Source of the DNA: Sternotherus odoratus
Lineage: Eukaryota; Chordata; Testudines; Kinosternidae
Assembly (NCBI GenBank): GCA_032164245.1
Contig: JAVMKO010000003.1
Coordinates: 12,906,651-12,970,650 of the forward strand
Direction: 5' to 3'
Length of the DNA stretch: 64,000 nt
Shown piece by piece: positions 12,185-23,245 of the stretch. The notes beneath the pieces were generated by a model that worked only from the letters and a program-made list of their open reading frames with translations, made no database searches and was not told where the DNA came from. Both the position numbers and the translations under genes were made by a program. How positions within the stretch are numbered: position 1 is the stretch's first letter; every line of letters starts with the position of its first letter.

Positions 12185-12315
12185 AAACTAAACAAAGAGA
12201 TTCAGTGATTTGCCCAAAGTCACACCGGAGAGCCAAGAACTGAAGCTAGATGTCCCAAGTGTGAGCCCACATACTTTAACCACAAAGCTATCCAACTGGA
12301 AACACACCAAGACAG
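12185..12315 (-). mobile_element. MIR/CORE-like SINE fragment, minus strand
   Basis: Contains GATTTGCCCAAAGTCACACC and GCCAAGAACTGAA, the reverse complement of the tRNA-related/CORE segment seen in better copies (for example 40020-40235). Divergent and truncated. Confidence 0.7.
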
Positions 12316-13589
12316 AATTAGATCCCAACCCTGGTTACACTCGGGCACATGAATACAACCAGAGGATACCTCCTCTATCGTGAGACCACATTCTCTCCTC
12401 ACAGCAGGACAGGCCTGGAGATTTGATTTAATACATCTTTCTCTGTCTATACTTTCTGTGGCCTTATGATCTTCAGATACTGTATCAATTTGCAGTCTGA
12501 AGCACGTGAGCCTACCGAGTACATGGAGACAGTGGTGATGTAAAAACCACAAACTCAGCATTGTCTCCTTGGCAGATCCTGCATCTTTCCACCTCACTGA
12601 TTTCTCATCTCTTTTCATACCTCTGCAGCAAACATCTCTTTCCCTGCCCCCCTCATCTCTCCATGCCACCCTTTTCCTCTTGCTATTATGTATTTTGCTT
12701 TGTAATTATCTAACGCTGCAAAGTGCTTTAGATATAATCTGCACAAAAGGAGTAATACAAAACACAGACCTGTTGCACTGTTGTGTCTGAACTATGAAGA
12801 AGCTGTTATGAAAGCTGTGAATTTCCTCACTCCTTTTAATGTAGTTTTTGCCTGAGTGACTGATGTCTAGGGACTGAGGTAGGACATCATTTGTCTGCTG
12901 GTAGAAAGCTGTTTCTCTCCCCCTGGGTCTTTCTAGTAACTGATGTGCAGGGACCGAAGAAAAATGTTGATTGGAGCCTCAATTGAGAGCTTTGTCAAAT
13001 ATGAAAGAAAACTCTATATTATATGGTGGTGGGGAGGAGAGAGCGATCTGAGTGTACAAGCAGATGTTACTATTGCTGTGCCTGCATTTTATATGGTATA
13101 GTTGGGCTGGTATAGAAGGACCTAGAAGAAAAATCAATCCAAAATAGAATTACCTATTGATTAAAAATAAGGAAAATCTTACTAAAATTGGCCCGTGGGG
13201 GACAAGGTTTGGTGAGATTTGTTTGTTTTGTCTTCCCATCTGGCCATATTCATTATAAAGCTAATGCAGATGAATTATATGCAGATGAACAGTTAATACC
13301 TAAGGCCTAATGCAAGCAAAACTGAATGGATTTTTGGTTGGGCACAGGTTACTGTGTCTCTGTAATGGGAAGAGAGACAGCACCCAGGTGTAGTTAACAC
13401 ACAGAGGATTATTTATTTAAGGTGAACACAAAGAGGTTGTGTAGTTAGCTGGTTTTCTCGCTTGTATAGTTAAAAAGATAGCTAGGGAGTCAATAAATTG
13501 AAACAAAACATTTTAACATTTTCAAATTGAAGTGTTCCAGAATTTCTGTTCCACAAAAAAATTATTATTGTATAGACGTAGTTCCCCTT
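12316..13589. other. No gene recognised
   Basis: The open frame at 12220-12669 (minus, 149 codons) overlaps the SINE and has no recognisable domain. I regard it as chance. The rest is AT-rich with no identifiable feature. Confidence 0.5.
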
Positions 13590-13880
13590 CCTCCCCCCCA
13601 ACCCATTTCTCTCTTTTCTATGCTAAGAACAGTCCCATTCTTTTCAATCTCTTCTCATAGGGAAGTTATTTCATACTCCTAATTATGTTTGTTACGCTTC
13701 TCTGTACTTTTTCCAATTCGAATGTATATTTTTAGATATGGAGTGACCAGAACTGCATACTGTATTCAAGGGATGGGCGTACCATAGATTTATATAGTGC
13801 ATTCTGATATTTTGTCCTATTACCTCTTGTTTATTATTATACACACTTCATTTTGAGTCTGTTCAATGTTAAACTGCATT
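13590..13880 (-). mobile_element. CR1 LINE 3' region, minus strand
   Basis: Collinear with the CR1 ORF2 C-terminus/3' region read backwards: CAATCTCTTCTCATAGGGAA, then TTCTCTGTACTTTTTCCAAT, then GACCAGAACTGCATACTGTA and CCATAGATTTATATAGTGCA. Old and diverged, belonging to a CR1 subfamily different from the copies at 26 kb and 41 kb. Confidence 0.8.
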
Positions 13881-15301
13881 ATCCATATAGTGGTGAATTA
13901 CTTTGTGGGTATTCTAGTTAGATGCACCCATTGTTCCCTATCAGCAAGCTTCTTGGCCAGACCACATCCCCCATAATGGATATGTATTTCATTATAGGAG
14001 CTGTAGTCTGCAGGAAGTCCAGTCCATAGCAGAGAACGGGGGCTCAAAGTACAACTTCCATAATGCAATAGAGAAATGCAGTTTAATATTTTATTGAGCT
14101 GATTCAAAATGAAATATTTTGGGTCACTTCAAGAAATTACGTGTTCAGATTTGGGTCAAACAGATATTTCATTTAGATTTTCCTTATGGAAAAATATATG
14201 TGGTAAAAAAAAATCCTCTAGAAAATTTCAGTTGTTGATACTCTATTTTCTGCGAAAATATCATTCCAAGTAAAAACTCACAACCAACTCTTATCACAAA
14301 TGTTGGAAAGGGAAAACTGAAATTAATCTTGAATTACCTTTTCAAAGTGGAGCATGGATTTATAGAATGCAACTCTCATGGAGAAGTATCCCATATCTAA
14401 AAAGCTGGGCAAAATTATGGAAATGTAACCCCCTCAAGGTACCTCATAAAGCTCAATTCAACACCCATTAAAATCAATGGGAGTCCACTGACTTCAGTGG
14501 ATTGTGGATTAGGGCCACGCCAAAACCAAAACAATTGCGCTCTCAGATCTGTCCAATATTCTGCTCTCAGCACATGCACAGAAATCCTTATAATAGGCTC
14601 TTAGACCAACCACTACTCCCAACATTTTGTTTTACTTTATGTGCCACAACGTAGCTGTTGTATTTTCCCTTGTGTAAAATAAATAGCTGTACTGAGACAG
14701 TGAGTGATGTTAGAAACTTTATTTTAGACAAGTTGTAAGAACAGAAACAGGATTTGTGTTTTCGTTTCCCAATAGTTTTTCTTCAAATGATGTTAAATGA
14801 CCCATGAGATTGATTAAATTGAAAAATTAATGCGCTGACTCTGAGTGACTTATTTTTTTATGATTTATATTTTTTTCTGGTTTCAGCTGTATTGGAAGTC
14901 TTCTTATTCTGAGAACACCATGACCTTTCAAATTCTAGAACTACGTTTTTTTAAAAAGACGTTGGTATTTTTATATAGAAACAAGCTTAGCACAGAGTTG
15001 GCCCTCTTCCTAAATCTAGGATTTTTCCCATTCAACATAACAGTAAAACCTTTGTTTATCCAGATTTCATAAAATATTGTTTGTATTACTGGTCAAACCA
15101 GTGCTGTCCAGTGCTCCACTGATTAGGCAGATGCAAAGAAACAGATGCGAAGTTCAGACCCATCACTGATATTGCATCAACACCAGTTTTACCAGATAAT
15201 TTCCCCAAACTTCATTTTGTATCCTTAGCTTCCATTTTGAATAAGCAAGAGTCATCTACCATTAGAAGGAAGCTGCAGGTCACATAGCACTAAAATAGAA
15301 T
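13881..15301. other. No gene recognised
   Basis: AT-rich. A block at 14455-14520 carries the AATCAATGGGAGTCCACTGA old-repeat motif. No exon or transposon boundary is supported. Confidence 0.5.
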
Positions 15302-16030
15302 TGTCGGGGGAAAGGGTGACAATGGCCTGTCATAACACTGAGGAAAATAACGGTTGCAGGCTAAAACTAGAATTGGCAGTTTGGACTGTTGGCATGTGTC
15401 CAGGAAAGATCTGACAGAAATATATTAGCAGAAGTGTCTAGAAAATTCTGACAGAATGGTATAAAGTTTGGGGTGTCAGAGGCAGGTGACAGGGAGAGCA
15501 GCTGAAGTGGAGAGAGATGGTGGAGACAGAGAGAGAGAGAGAACAGACACAGCAGTGACTAAGAACAGCAGCAGCAGAAGGAGTCCTGTCACTGTAGCAG
15601 AGGGAGCAAAGACAGAGAGTGTGCTGGAGAGACAGTGCAGCGAACTCAGCAGACAGAGTAAGCTTGTCAGTTATAGTATAGGATAGTGAATGTAAGTGTA
15701 AATAAAGATGTACGTGTGTGCATTGTGTGAAAGGAATATATGTAAAACTCAAAGAATATTTTAAAATTGCTATCAGTGAAGGATTGATCACTGTAAGCAG
15801 GGCACATCACTTAAGGTCATCTTAGCTGTATGTTGCTATGTTTTGGGATGCTCTTTAATTTGTTGCAAAGGATTTGTGGGTTAGATTAGATTATCGTTGT
15901 ATTGTTGTTTGTGCCAATAAAAAGTTGCCTTGTTTCGTAAAGAACACTGCTTGTGTCATGAATTTATTTATCAGAAGGCTGTATCCATGTCTTCAAAGTG
16001 TATCTTTAGTCACCCTAGAGACTCATACCT
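15302..16030 (+). mobile_element. LTR-like repeat (tentative)
   Basis: The stretch has a purine-rich AGAGAGAGAGAGA-type leader, then a transcript-end-like segment with AATAAA at 15916-15921 followed by a T/G-rich stretch (GTTGCCTTGTTTCG). That arrangement resembles the R-U5 part of a long terminal repeat. It starts with TGTCGGGGG at about 15302. I could not find matching target duplications or a second copy in the window, so boundaries and class are uncertain. Confidence 0.3.
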
Positions 16031-16695
16031 AACGAGAAGAGATTAGTTATATTCAAGGAATACCCTAAATTTGTTTTTGGGGTAACACCAGCATCAACAC
16101 TAAGTGGAGCACCAGACTAACCAAGACCTTAAATGTCAAAGGCAATGACATCAAAGCAGGGCAATGAAAAGGGCTGCCCAGAATATCAGGTAAAGAGCTT
16201 GAGAAAGTTTTCTCTCACACAGAGAGAAGTAGGAAGTCAGTGAGGGACAAACTTTCCAAACCTCATCTGGCACCAAAGCAAAGGAGCAGAGTAGACTCAA
16301 TTGCTACCAGAACTGGTACTAAAGGCACCTTACTGACATCAGCTGAGGGCAGCATTCACGAACTACACAAGAATTCTCTCCAGCAGACTGCCACTGGTAT
16401 TGGCACAACCCTTGGCACCAATGGTGCCCTATCCATTGGTGCCATTCACGGAGAACACATACTTATCATCATTGGGACACACTTCTTGCCAGCATCAAAA
16501 AGAGACCCATCCCCCATAAAGTCCATGAGAGACCAGAGGGTTTTTCAGAGCTCAACTCCACCAGGACTGGTATTGGTCCTGTCAGCAACATTGCAAACAC
16601 CCGTATGCATATGGGATACCATCTGGCCCTTCTAAGGAAACTAGGATCTGCCTTCTTAGGGCTCAAGGAGCTGATCATGTCCATGAAGGGGTTGT

Positions 16696-17779
16696 ATAAG
16701 TAGGAGCATTGCCATCAGATCGAGGGATGTGATCATTCTCCTCTATTCAATATTGGCAAGGTTTCTGTGTCCAATTTGGGCCTCACACTACAAGGAGGAT
16801 GTGGAAAAATTGGAAAAAGTCCAGCAGAGGGCAACTAAAATGATTAGGAGGCTGGAGCACCTGATTTATGAGGAAATACTGAGTGAACTGGCATTATTTA
16901 GTCTGCAGAAGAGAAGAATGAGGGGGGATTTGAAACAGGGCCGGCGACAGAAATTTGGGGGCCCCCTACTCTGATAGTTTGGGCCCCCCCCCCCAGCCCA
17001 GCCGACAGCAGCTGGGGGCCCCCCCAGCCCAGCCGCCCCCCCCAGCCCAGCTGACAGCGGCTGGGCCCCCCCCCAGCCGCCCCCCCCCCAGCCCAGCCAA
17101 CAGCGGCTGGGGGGCCCCCAGCCCAGCCGGCCCCCCCAGCCCAGCTGGCGCTCCCCCCCAGTTGACAGCTGGCGGCAGCGGGAGCCTGGGAGTGGCGTGA
17201 GCCGCCCTTGCTGTTCCCCCCCTCCCCCCCGCCCTTTCTCTCCCGGACTGCGCCGCTGCCGCCGGCCGGGCTCACTGCTCCTGCCGGGGACACGCGCTCG
17301 TCCGGAGGGAGCCACGCCACCTCCCCGCCCCTTCCCCGCTCTCCAGGTCAGGCGACAAGGGTACAGCTGTGTACCGGGGCCCCCCTAAAGTCGGGGGGCC
17401 CGGTACAGCTCTACCCGTAGTACCCCCCTATCGTTGGCCCTGATTTGAAAGCTGCTTTTAACTACCTGAAAGGGGGTTTCAAAGAGGATGGATCTAGAAT
17501 GTTCTCAGTGGTACCAGATGACAGAACAAGGAGTAATGGTTTCAAGGTGCAGTGGGGGAGATTTAGGTTCGATATTAGGAAAAACTTTTTTCACTAGGGG
17601 GGTGGTGAAGAACTGGAATGGGTTACCTAAGGAGGTAGTGGAATCTCCTTTCTTAGAAGTTTTTAAGGTCAGGCCTGACAAAGCCCCGGCTGGGATGATT
17701 TAGTTAGTGACTGAGCAGGGGGTGAACTAGATGAGCTCCTGAGGTCCTTTCCAACCCTGAGATTCTAGGATTCTATGAT
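16696..17779 (+). mobile_element. CR1 LINE 3' part, split by a hAT
   Basis: Left piece 16696-16935 encodes the end of ORF2 ([19 protein letters not shown] and RRLEHLIYEE in separate strings). Right piece 17443-17779 continues with CTACCTGAAAGGGGGTTTC and runs to the CR1 tail TTCTAGGATTCTATGATA. The hAT at 16936-17442 sits exactly between them. Several stops show it is inactive. Confidence 0.92.
16936..17442 (-). mobile_element. hAT MITE (507 bp), nested in CR1, perfect TSD
   Basis: Flanked by the perfect 8-bp duplication ATTTGAAA (16928-16935 and 17443-17450). Ends are CAGGGCCGGCGACAG and CTATCGTTGGCCCTG, a 15-bp imperfect inverted pair. The interior is extremely GC-rich with tandem CCCAGCCCAGCCGACAGCGG-type units at 16985-17160. 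Reverse-complemented, it matches the family at 22095 and 45466. Long frames on both strands are compositional. Confidence 0.95.
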
Positions 17780-18374
17780 ATATTTAATCGAGAAAATTAG
17801 ACATGCAGGAACACAAGGAGACTCAAGGGCATATGCAGCCCAAGGGGCACGGATAGCTAAAAGTATCCAGCCTCCCATCCATGGGACTCTACGAGATCCA
17901 CATTAACAACAACATCTTGAAGAACCACAGTTATTGTGTGGGGAGGTAAGTAATTGTTCTATTCAAAAACTGCTTATGACACACGTATGTGGGGCAGTGT
18001 CAATATGGCTCCACATAATGGAATTTTTAGTGAAAAATGTACTTTCTTATTAAAAGAATATTAAGGTAGCAGAGTCAAGCACTCAAACATGAAGAATGCC
18101 TGAATCAGTGCCTGTGCAACCTTGATTTGGCCCCTTGTGTGTATGCAGTATATCTTTAATTACATGATCACCGACTAATTTTAACACAGGAGCCCTGCCT
18201 CATTCAATGCATAAGCTCAGCTGTACTCGCTAAACTAGTAGCTATTCAAAATTTCTTTTTATTCACATTATTCAATGTGTGACCCCAGGCTTGTTTACTG
18301 CACTTTATTTGAACCCTGCTCTGAAGACCGAATGATTAATTTACTCATGAGTTTTTCTATGGTGCTTATTCCTA

Positions 18375-18480
18375 TCATGTTTTTGTAAAGCACTAATAAT
18401 GAACCTTTATAACACCCAGGTAGGCAAGGTGATATTGTTTCCCCCATTATACATATGGGAGGACTTAGGCACAGAAATTA
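18375..18480 (-). mobile_element. SINE-like fragment, minus strand
   Basis: Contains TTTGTAAAGCACTAATAATG, then TATTGTTTCCCCCATTATAC and CTTAGGCACAGAAATTAAGG. This is the reverse-complement pattern of the CORE/MIR-like segment (the GGGGAAACTGAGGCACAGAG type). Diverged. Confidence 0.5.
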
Positions 18481-19837
18481 AGGCTAAAATTATCAGAAGT
18501 GTCAACTTATTTTGGGTGTCCAACTTGAGAAGATGAGGGCCTCATTTTCCAAAGGACAGATCATTATATTTCCATTGGCATGTTCTGAGCAGAGATCCCA
18601 TTGTCCTCAGTTGCACCTGGGAATGCTCAGCATTTCTCCTAACAGCCTCTACGTGTCTCAAATCAGGCACTCGGAAAATGAAGAACACAGTGACCAAGTG
18701 TGAACAGGTTTTATTTACCTGGCTTTCCCGGTATCCCACAGGAACTCTGTGGCTGGAGTAGGAATGGTATCCAGTCTCCAGAACAGCAACTATTTAACCC
18801 ATGAGATCATCCTTTCTCTTCCTGTAGTTCCCTGGCCCCTTCACTGTGCAGCACCCAACTTCTGCAACAAATAAAGCAGTAGTCCTACAGACAACCTTCA
18901 CTACACAACCCTGATTCATCCCCAGCAAAAGTCTATTGTGAAGACTGAATGAGGCAGGGGTCCATGGAAAAAACAACTATGTGACCATGCAATTATAGAC
19001 TATCACAATGCATTTGCGCAAGAGGGCTGAATTAAGATTACATGGATGACTTTAATTTAGTCTTTTCTTAACTTGAGTGTTTGACTTCTCAATGTGACAT
19101 TTATTTTTAGAAAATGAAATACAGCTACAAGAGATTTTTGCCTCTTCTAGGGAAGCTACCCAGGATGTGCCTTAGCTGTCGCTGTAGCATAAATGGGGAC
19201 TAATATACTTCAATCCTTAATTAGCTCCTTTTCAAAAATCAAACAGCAATCAGTACAAATTATGGACTAAGTGCCTTTGCTCCTCCCTAAACAAGAATCC
19301 ATCAGCAATATTCGTTTCTTTTTTTATACCTCCTCTAAAAACAAACTTCACAATCAAGTAGACAAAGTAAAACAATCAGGAAACAAAGTAAACATCATCT
19401 CAGAAAAAAATATTCTCTCCCCTTTCACATTTAGCTCTTTGTCCTGAGCCTAGTTTACTTCAACAGTGGCTGACACCTCTTCAGGAGTCTTTACGAACTG
19501 TGACCTCCAACTAGATTCTAATAGGACAGTGTCCACACCACATAAAATCCCAAATTGGCACCAGTGATGAATCTCATTATGCCTATAGGTTCTTATAGGC
19601 ATCCATCACTTAGGTGTCTGAGAACCTATCATTATTCCTCTGAAAGTGACCCTTCTCAGTCAAAATTGAGGCACAAAATTAAGCTGGTGCCAGCAAGTTT
19701 GCACTGCCGTTGCCTTTGTTTTACTCCTCCTGAGGAAGCATATTGGTTTCCAGGGCTGTCCATACAGGAGCTGTCATCAGCATACTGCAGAATACCTACA
19801 CTTGGAGCTGAGGGTGTGATTTCCAGTTTGCATAGAC
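18481..19837. other. No gene recognised
   Basis: The first 150 bp carry TTTTGGGTGTCCAACTTGAG, an old interspersed motif. A small hairpin (ATGCCTATAGGTTCTTATAGGCAT split as ATGCCTATAG / CTATAAGAA-type arms) lies near 19577-19600. No exon is visible. Confidence 0.45.
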
Positions 19838-19983
19838 TAGACACTTCCACTGCTTGCATCCGACGAAGTGGGTATTAGCCCACTAAAGCTTATGCTTCAA
19901 AACTTTATAGTTAGTCTTTAAGGTGCCACAGGACTCTTTGTTAGCTCTGCTATTCCAGACTAACATGGCTACCTCTCGGATTC
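19838..19983 (+). mobile_element. PLE 3' tail (plus)
   Basis: Begins GACACTTCCACTGCTTGC, passes through the hammerhead-like module, then TTAGTCTTTAAGGTGCCACA, and ends at ACTAACATGGCTACCTCTC plus GGATTC. The same order is found at 22.6, 49.9 and 52.2 kb and, inverted, at 23.1, 35.7 and 36.9 kb. It is a 5'-truncated Penelope-like insert with no coding capacity. Confidence 0.85.
19856..19895 (+). ncRNA. Hammerhead-like motif, decayed
   Basis: Order: GCAT, CCGACGA, A, stem II GTGGG...CCCAC, then TAAA in place of GAAA, then GCTT and ATGC. Two core changes (U4 to C, G12 to U in hammerhead numbering) should abolish cleavage. Confidence 0.7.
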
Positions 19984-21287
19984 TTAACTGGATGTTCGCT
20001 TCAAGTGTAGACGTAGCCTCAGTATATATCTGGGTGCAAATCACTTCTATACAGAAAGCCAGCACAAAGTCTATGCATCTGTTAGGTTCCACTTAAGCTC
20101 TATTTTGTGGACTTAAATGGTGCCTAGGCCTTTTGTTGGCTCTCTGCATAGGGGTGACTTTCATTCTCTCTAAGACCCTCTGTGCTGAGTTTCAGCTCAG
20201 AATAAAATAATGTTTTTACCAATTTACAGTGCAGTAATATTTTCTGAGGACTGAGAGATGAGAGTCTATTCCTTGCTCAGTTTGTATGCATAGCTCCCAC
20301 TAGTGTTGATGGGAATTTTGAAAACAGTGAGGGAACCATATATGTTCTTTAGTGTGGCTAAATGTTCACTAATATGATAGCTACAACACAAACCATTTAC
20401 TAAATCACTTTGTTTGAAAAACTGGTTTCCAAGGGAGGAGTGAAGATTAGAAAATTGGACGTATACCCAGCATACACTAGTGATATAAAGCCACACAATT
20501 CTGCCCCATTGTATACATTGGGAAGGTGAAGTGCTGTTTTGTCTGTTGATGTACTCTCCCCCCCGCGCCCCCAAGTGATTCCTTTTGCAACTGTCTTCGT
20601 GACAAATATAATCTGAGTTTGGAATAGTGTCACTGGGAATGTACACATTAACTAAAAGCCATATTGAATGAATTGCAGCATGTACTAACTTAGAGAGACT
20701 AATAGCCTTATGATAGCTGTATGGTTTACAGATGCAAATATATACTATATATAAGTATATAAACAGTCTACTTAAACCCGTCCTTGCTATGAAGTAAACC
20801 ACTTATTCTGGCTGCCAAGAATACCGCCTCAGCTGTTACGCTGTTAAATGTCACAGAATAAAGAGGACTGTTTGGTGGTTTGCCATCCAAGCACTAACAC
20901 CCTCAGTACTTTGGTGTGACTCAGTAATGCACACATGGCTAGAACAAGAATGTATTTTATTTCTGATAATTTCCACAAATGAGGAGGGCTGGTGTGGGAC
21001 TGGGATGTTGGCTGCATCTGAGTGCACAGGGGTTCATCAGCTGGAGCAGTGAGAAGTCAAATGGGAAGGTCAGGGAAGGAGGAGACTCTGGGGAGAGAGC
21101 CATATTAGGTGAGTGGGGGAACATCATGATACACAGGTATCCAACAAGGCAGGCTGAAGAGCTGAAAGTGTTTGCAAGCAGGTCTGTGTGGTGCCCTTGA
21201 TGCTGCAGCTTTGCCAAGCAGCTAACAAGGTTGCACTGTAGTATTGGTTGGAATGTAATAGGAGAAGATTGAAGAGCTGAATCTAGG
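19984..21287. other. No gene recognised
   Basis: The 178-codon minus-strand frame at 20266-20802 has several TM-like stretches but no family features, and it is embedded in AT-rich sequence. I treat it as chance. A minus frame at 20957-21421 overlaps the following CR1 tail. Confidence 0.45.
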
Positions 21288-21446
21288 AGCTGGTGGAATC
21301 TCCTTCCTTCGAGGTTTTTAAGGTCAGGCTTGATAAAATCCTGGCTGGGATGATTTAGTTGGGGATTGGTTCTACTTTGAGCAGGGGGTTGAACTAGATG
21401 ACCTCCCAAGATCCCTTCCAACCCTGATATTCTGTGATTCTATGAA
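21288..21446 (+). mobile_element. CR1 LINE 3' tail (plus)
   Basis: Contains GGTGGAATCTCCTTCCTTCG, TAAGGTCAGGCTTGATAAAA and the tail ATATTCTGTGATTCTATGA. Only the last ~160 bp of the element are present. Confidence 0.95.
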
Positions 21447-22094
21447 GTCCAACAACATCTAGAATCAATTTGGCTTTGTTTAAGGGAACATATTACCCTT
21501 AATTCAGATACAGTATATTAAGACTCCACAACGCAGAAGAAGACTGTCTACATGCTCTTTAATGATTTGACCCTGCACTGCTAAGTTGTGTCTCTGTCAC
21601 CAGTGGGAGCGGGATCAGGCCCTAAATCTAAGTGCTGGAGGAGGGGAGAAGAGCTGCTACACTGAAGCTCTGACCATGTTAGGGCACCTTGACTAATTCC
21701 TGTGTTCATAGGTCAGACATGCATCAAATGTTAGGTTATTCTGTAGTGAATCCCTACATGTGCATGTAATATACTTCCCCTTGTAAAGGGAACTCTTGAC
21801 TATCTCAGGTTTTAGTAATTCAATAGTTTTGAAAAGGTCAGCTTTGGAATTTATCCTATTAATCAAAATCTGGGTGAATCATTGTAGGTTAAGTGGTAAT
21901 TTCAATTTAGCATAAACCTGAGAGCACATGCCTTGTCCTTTTAAGATGGCTAAATTTATCGTTAATAGTAACATTGAAATAAATGATACGTCATTGCTGG
22001 CAGGCTACACTGATCTATAGTCAGGCTCACATGGCATGGATAATTCCAGAAAAACACTTTGGAGGGGCAGTCAGTTTAAAGTGATATTGTAAAT
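21447..22094. other. No gene recognised
   Basis: No transposon end, exon or RNA gene that I can support. Confidence 0.5.
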
Positions 22095-22384
22095 CAGGGC
22101 CGGCGACAGGGGGGTACTACAGGTAGAGCTGTACCGGGCCCCGGACTTTAGGGGGGCCCCGTTACACAGCAGTACCCGTAGTCATCCCCCCTTGTCGCCG
22201 GGCCTGGAGAGCGGAGAAGGGGCAGGGAGGCGGCGCGGCTCTCCTCCGGAGCAGAGGAGCGCGCGTGTCCCCGGCCGGAGCAGTGAGCCCGGCCGGCGGC
22301 AGCGGCGCAGTCCAGGGGAGAAAGTGCGGGGGGGGGGGGGGGGGAGCAGCAAGGGCGGCTCGCGCCGCAGGACCCCGCACTGCC
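22095..22384 (+). mobile_element. hAT MITE, right end missing
   Basis: Starts CAGGGCCGGCGACAG like the copies at 16936 and 45466, then GGTAGAGCTGTACCGGGCCC and GCCCGGCCGGCGGCAGC. It is collinear with the reverse complement of 16936-17442. It lacks the opposite terminus and abuts PLE sequence at about 22385, so it was truncated or recombined. Confidence 0.85.
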
Positions 22385-22700
22385 ACCGTCAGCTGGGACT
22401 GAACAAAGACCTTGAATGGTTTGCTAATTACAAAAACAGTTTCTCCTCCCTCCGAGTTCACACCTTCAATTCAGCTGCTAGAAGAATATCTCACCCTCCC
22501 TGATTGGAGATAACAAGCTGGTTCAGCCTGATTGGACTAACCTTGTCACCTCCTACCTGATTCCTGACTATTTATCTATACCTGCCTCTGGACACTTCCA
22601 CTGCTTGCATCCGACGAAGTGGGTATTAGCCCACGAAAGCTTATGCTTCAAAACTTTATAGTTAGTCTTTAAGGTGCCACAGGACTTTGTTACCTCTGCT
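22385..22700 (+). mobile_element. PLE 3' untranslated region and tail (plus)
   Basis: About 215 bp of upstream sequence (CTGAACAAAGACCTTGAATG to CTATTTATCTATACCTGCC) precede the conserved GACACTTCCACTGCTTGC start of the tail. The hammerhead-like module follows, and then GTTAGTCTTTAAGGTGCCAC. It ends within TTGTTACCTCTGCT. It is the longest copy here of the CCGACGA subfamily. Confidence 0.8.
22607..22646 (+). ncRNA. Hammerhead-like motif, CCGACGA type
   Basis: GCAT, CCGACGA, A, GTGGG loop TATTAG CCCAC, GAAA, GCTT, ATGC. All elements of a type I hammerhead are present except that the second residue of the CUGANGA box is C. Predicted cleavage would fall between GCTT and ATGC. Confidence 0.72.
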
Positions 22701-22924
22701 TATCTCCATGTTATTATTAACTGGAGTGGGGTTATTGGTACAAGGACAGCTGACTCCCACTATGCTATCCCAAGATATCAGCATCTCCTCTGGTCATTGT
22801 TGTCTTGTATTAGCTAATATTTGCTGTTCGTGACAATTAGTTATACATGTTTTATTTTTACAGTTATTATTTTAAATAGGTTTGTATATGCTCCCCCACC
22901 ATTACCATAGTTTGAGCACTTCCC

Positions 22925-23083
22925 TAACATTAATTAATTTATTGTTACAACACTACTGTGAGCTAGGGGGAAAATCTTCCGTTACAGATGGAGGGCTTAG
23001 GTTTGTTGAGATTAAGTGATTTACTCAAGGTCACACAGGTGGCAGAACTGAGGAATGAACCCAGATGTGTACAGTCTTAGGTC
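22925..23083 (-). mobile_element. MIR/CORE-like SINE fragment, minus strand
   Basis: Contains TTAAGTGATTTACTCAAGGT, CACACAGGTGGCAGAACTGA and GGAATGAACCCAGATGTGTA, the reverse complement of the tRNA-related/CORE part of the SINE family. Confidence 0.85.
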
Positions 23084-23245
23084 ACAGAGTGGTAGGTAGC
23101 CATGTTAGTCTCTATCAGCAAAAATAACAAGGAGTACTTGTGGCACCTTAGAAACTAACACATTTATTTGGGCATAAGCTTCTGTGGGCTAAAACCCACT
23201 TCATCAGATGCATGGAGTGGAAAATACAATTGCCACCATCTTTTC
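23084..23245 (-). mobile_element. PLE 3' tail (minus)
   Basis: Read on the plus strand: CAGAGTGGTAGGTAGCCATG, AGTACTTGTGGCACCTTAGA, GGGCATAAGC, then CATGGAGTGGAAAATACA. This is the reverse complement of the CTGATGA subfamily tail that also ends the coding PLE at 36.9 kb. Confidence 0.85.
23172..23211 (-). ncRNA. Hammerhead-like motif, CTGATGA type, decayed
   Basis: On the minus strand: GCAT, canonical CTGATGA, A, GTGGG...CCCAC, then AGAA where GAAA is expected, then GCTT and ATGC. Changes at G12 and A13 should inactivate it. Confidence 0.7.

Larger units (their letters stand above)
16080..17965 (+). mobile_element. Unclassified older repeat, split by CR1
   Basis: Left part 16080-16690 and right part about 17788-17965 flank the CR1 insertion. 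The left part holds a 131-codon frame (16240-16635) rich in Gly, Thr, Ser and Ile, with repeated GGCACC-type triplets encoding GT pairs. The right part has CTTGAAGAACCACAGTTA. Such a composition resembles gag-like or linker regions of LTR/DIRS retroelements, but no catalytic domain is visible and I cannot assign it. Confidence 0.35.

Noticed and set aside
12220..12669. 149-codon minus-strand frame
   Set aside because: Its C-terminal part is translated from an antisense SINE and no domain is visible in the rest.
16240..16635. 131-codon frame as a possible host gene
   Set aside because: It is repetitive in Gly/Thr, has no start context or exon structure, and lies in the flank of a repeat that continues past the CR1.
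20266..20802. 178-codon minus-strand open frame with hydrophobic stretches
   Set aside because: It has no family motif, no splice or promoter context, and lies in AT-rich sequence where tyrosine/isoleucine-rich frames arise by chance.
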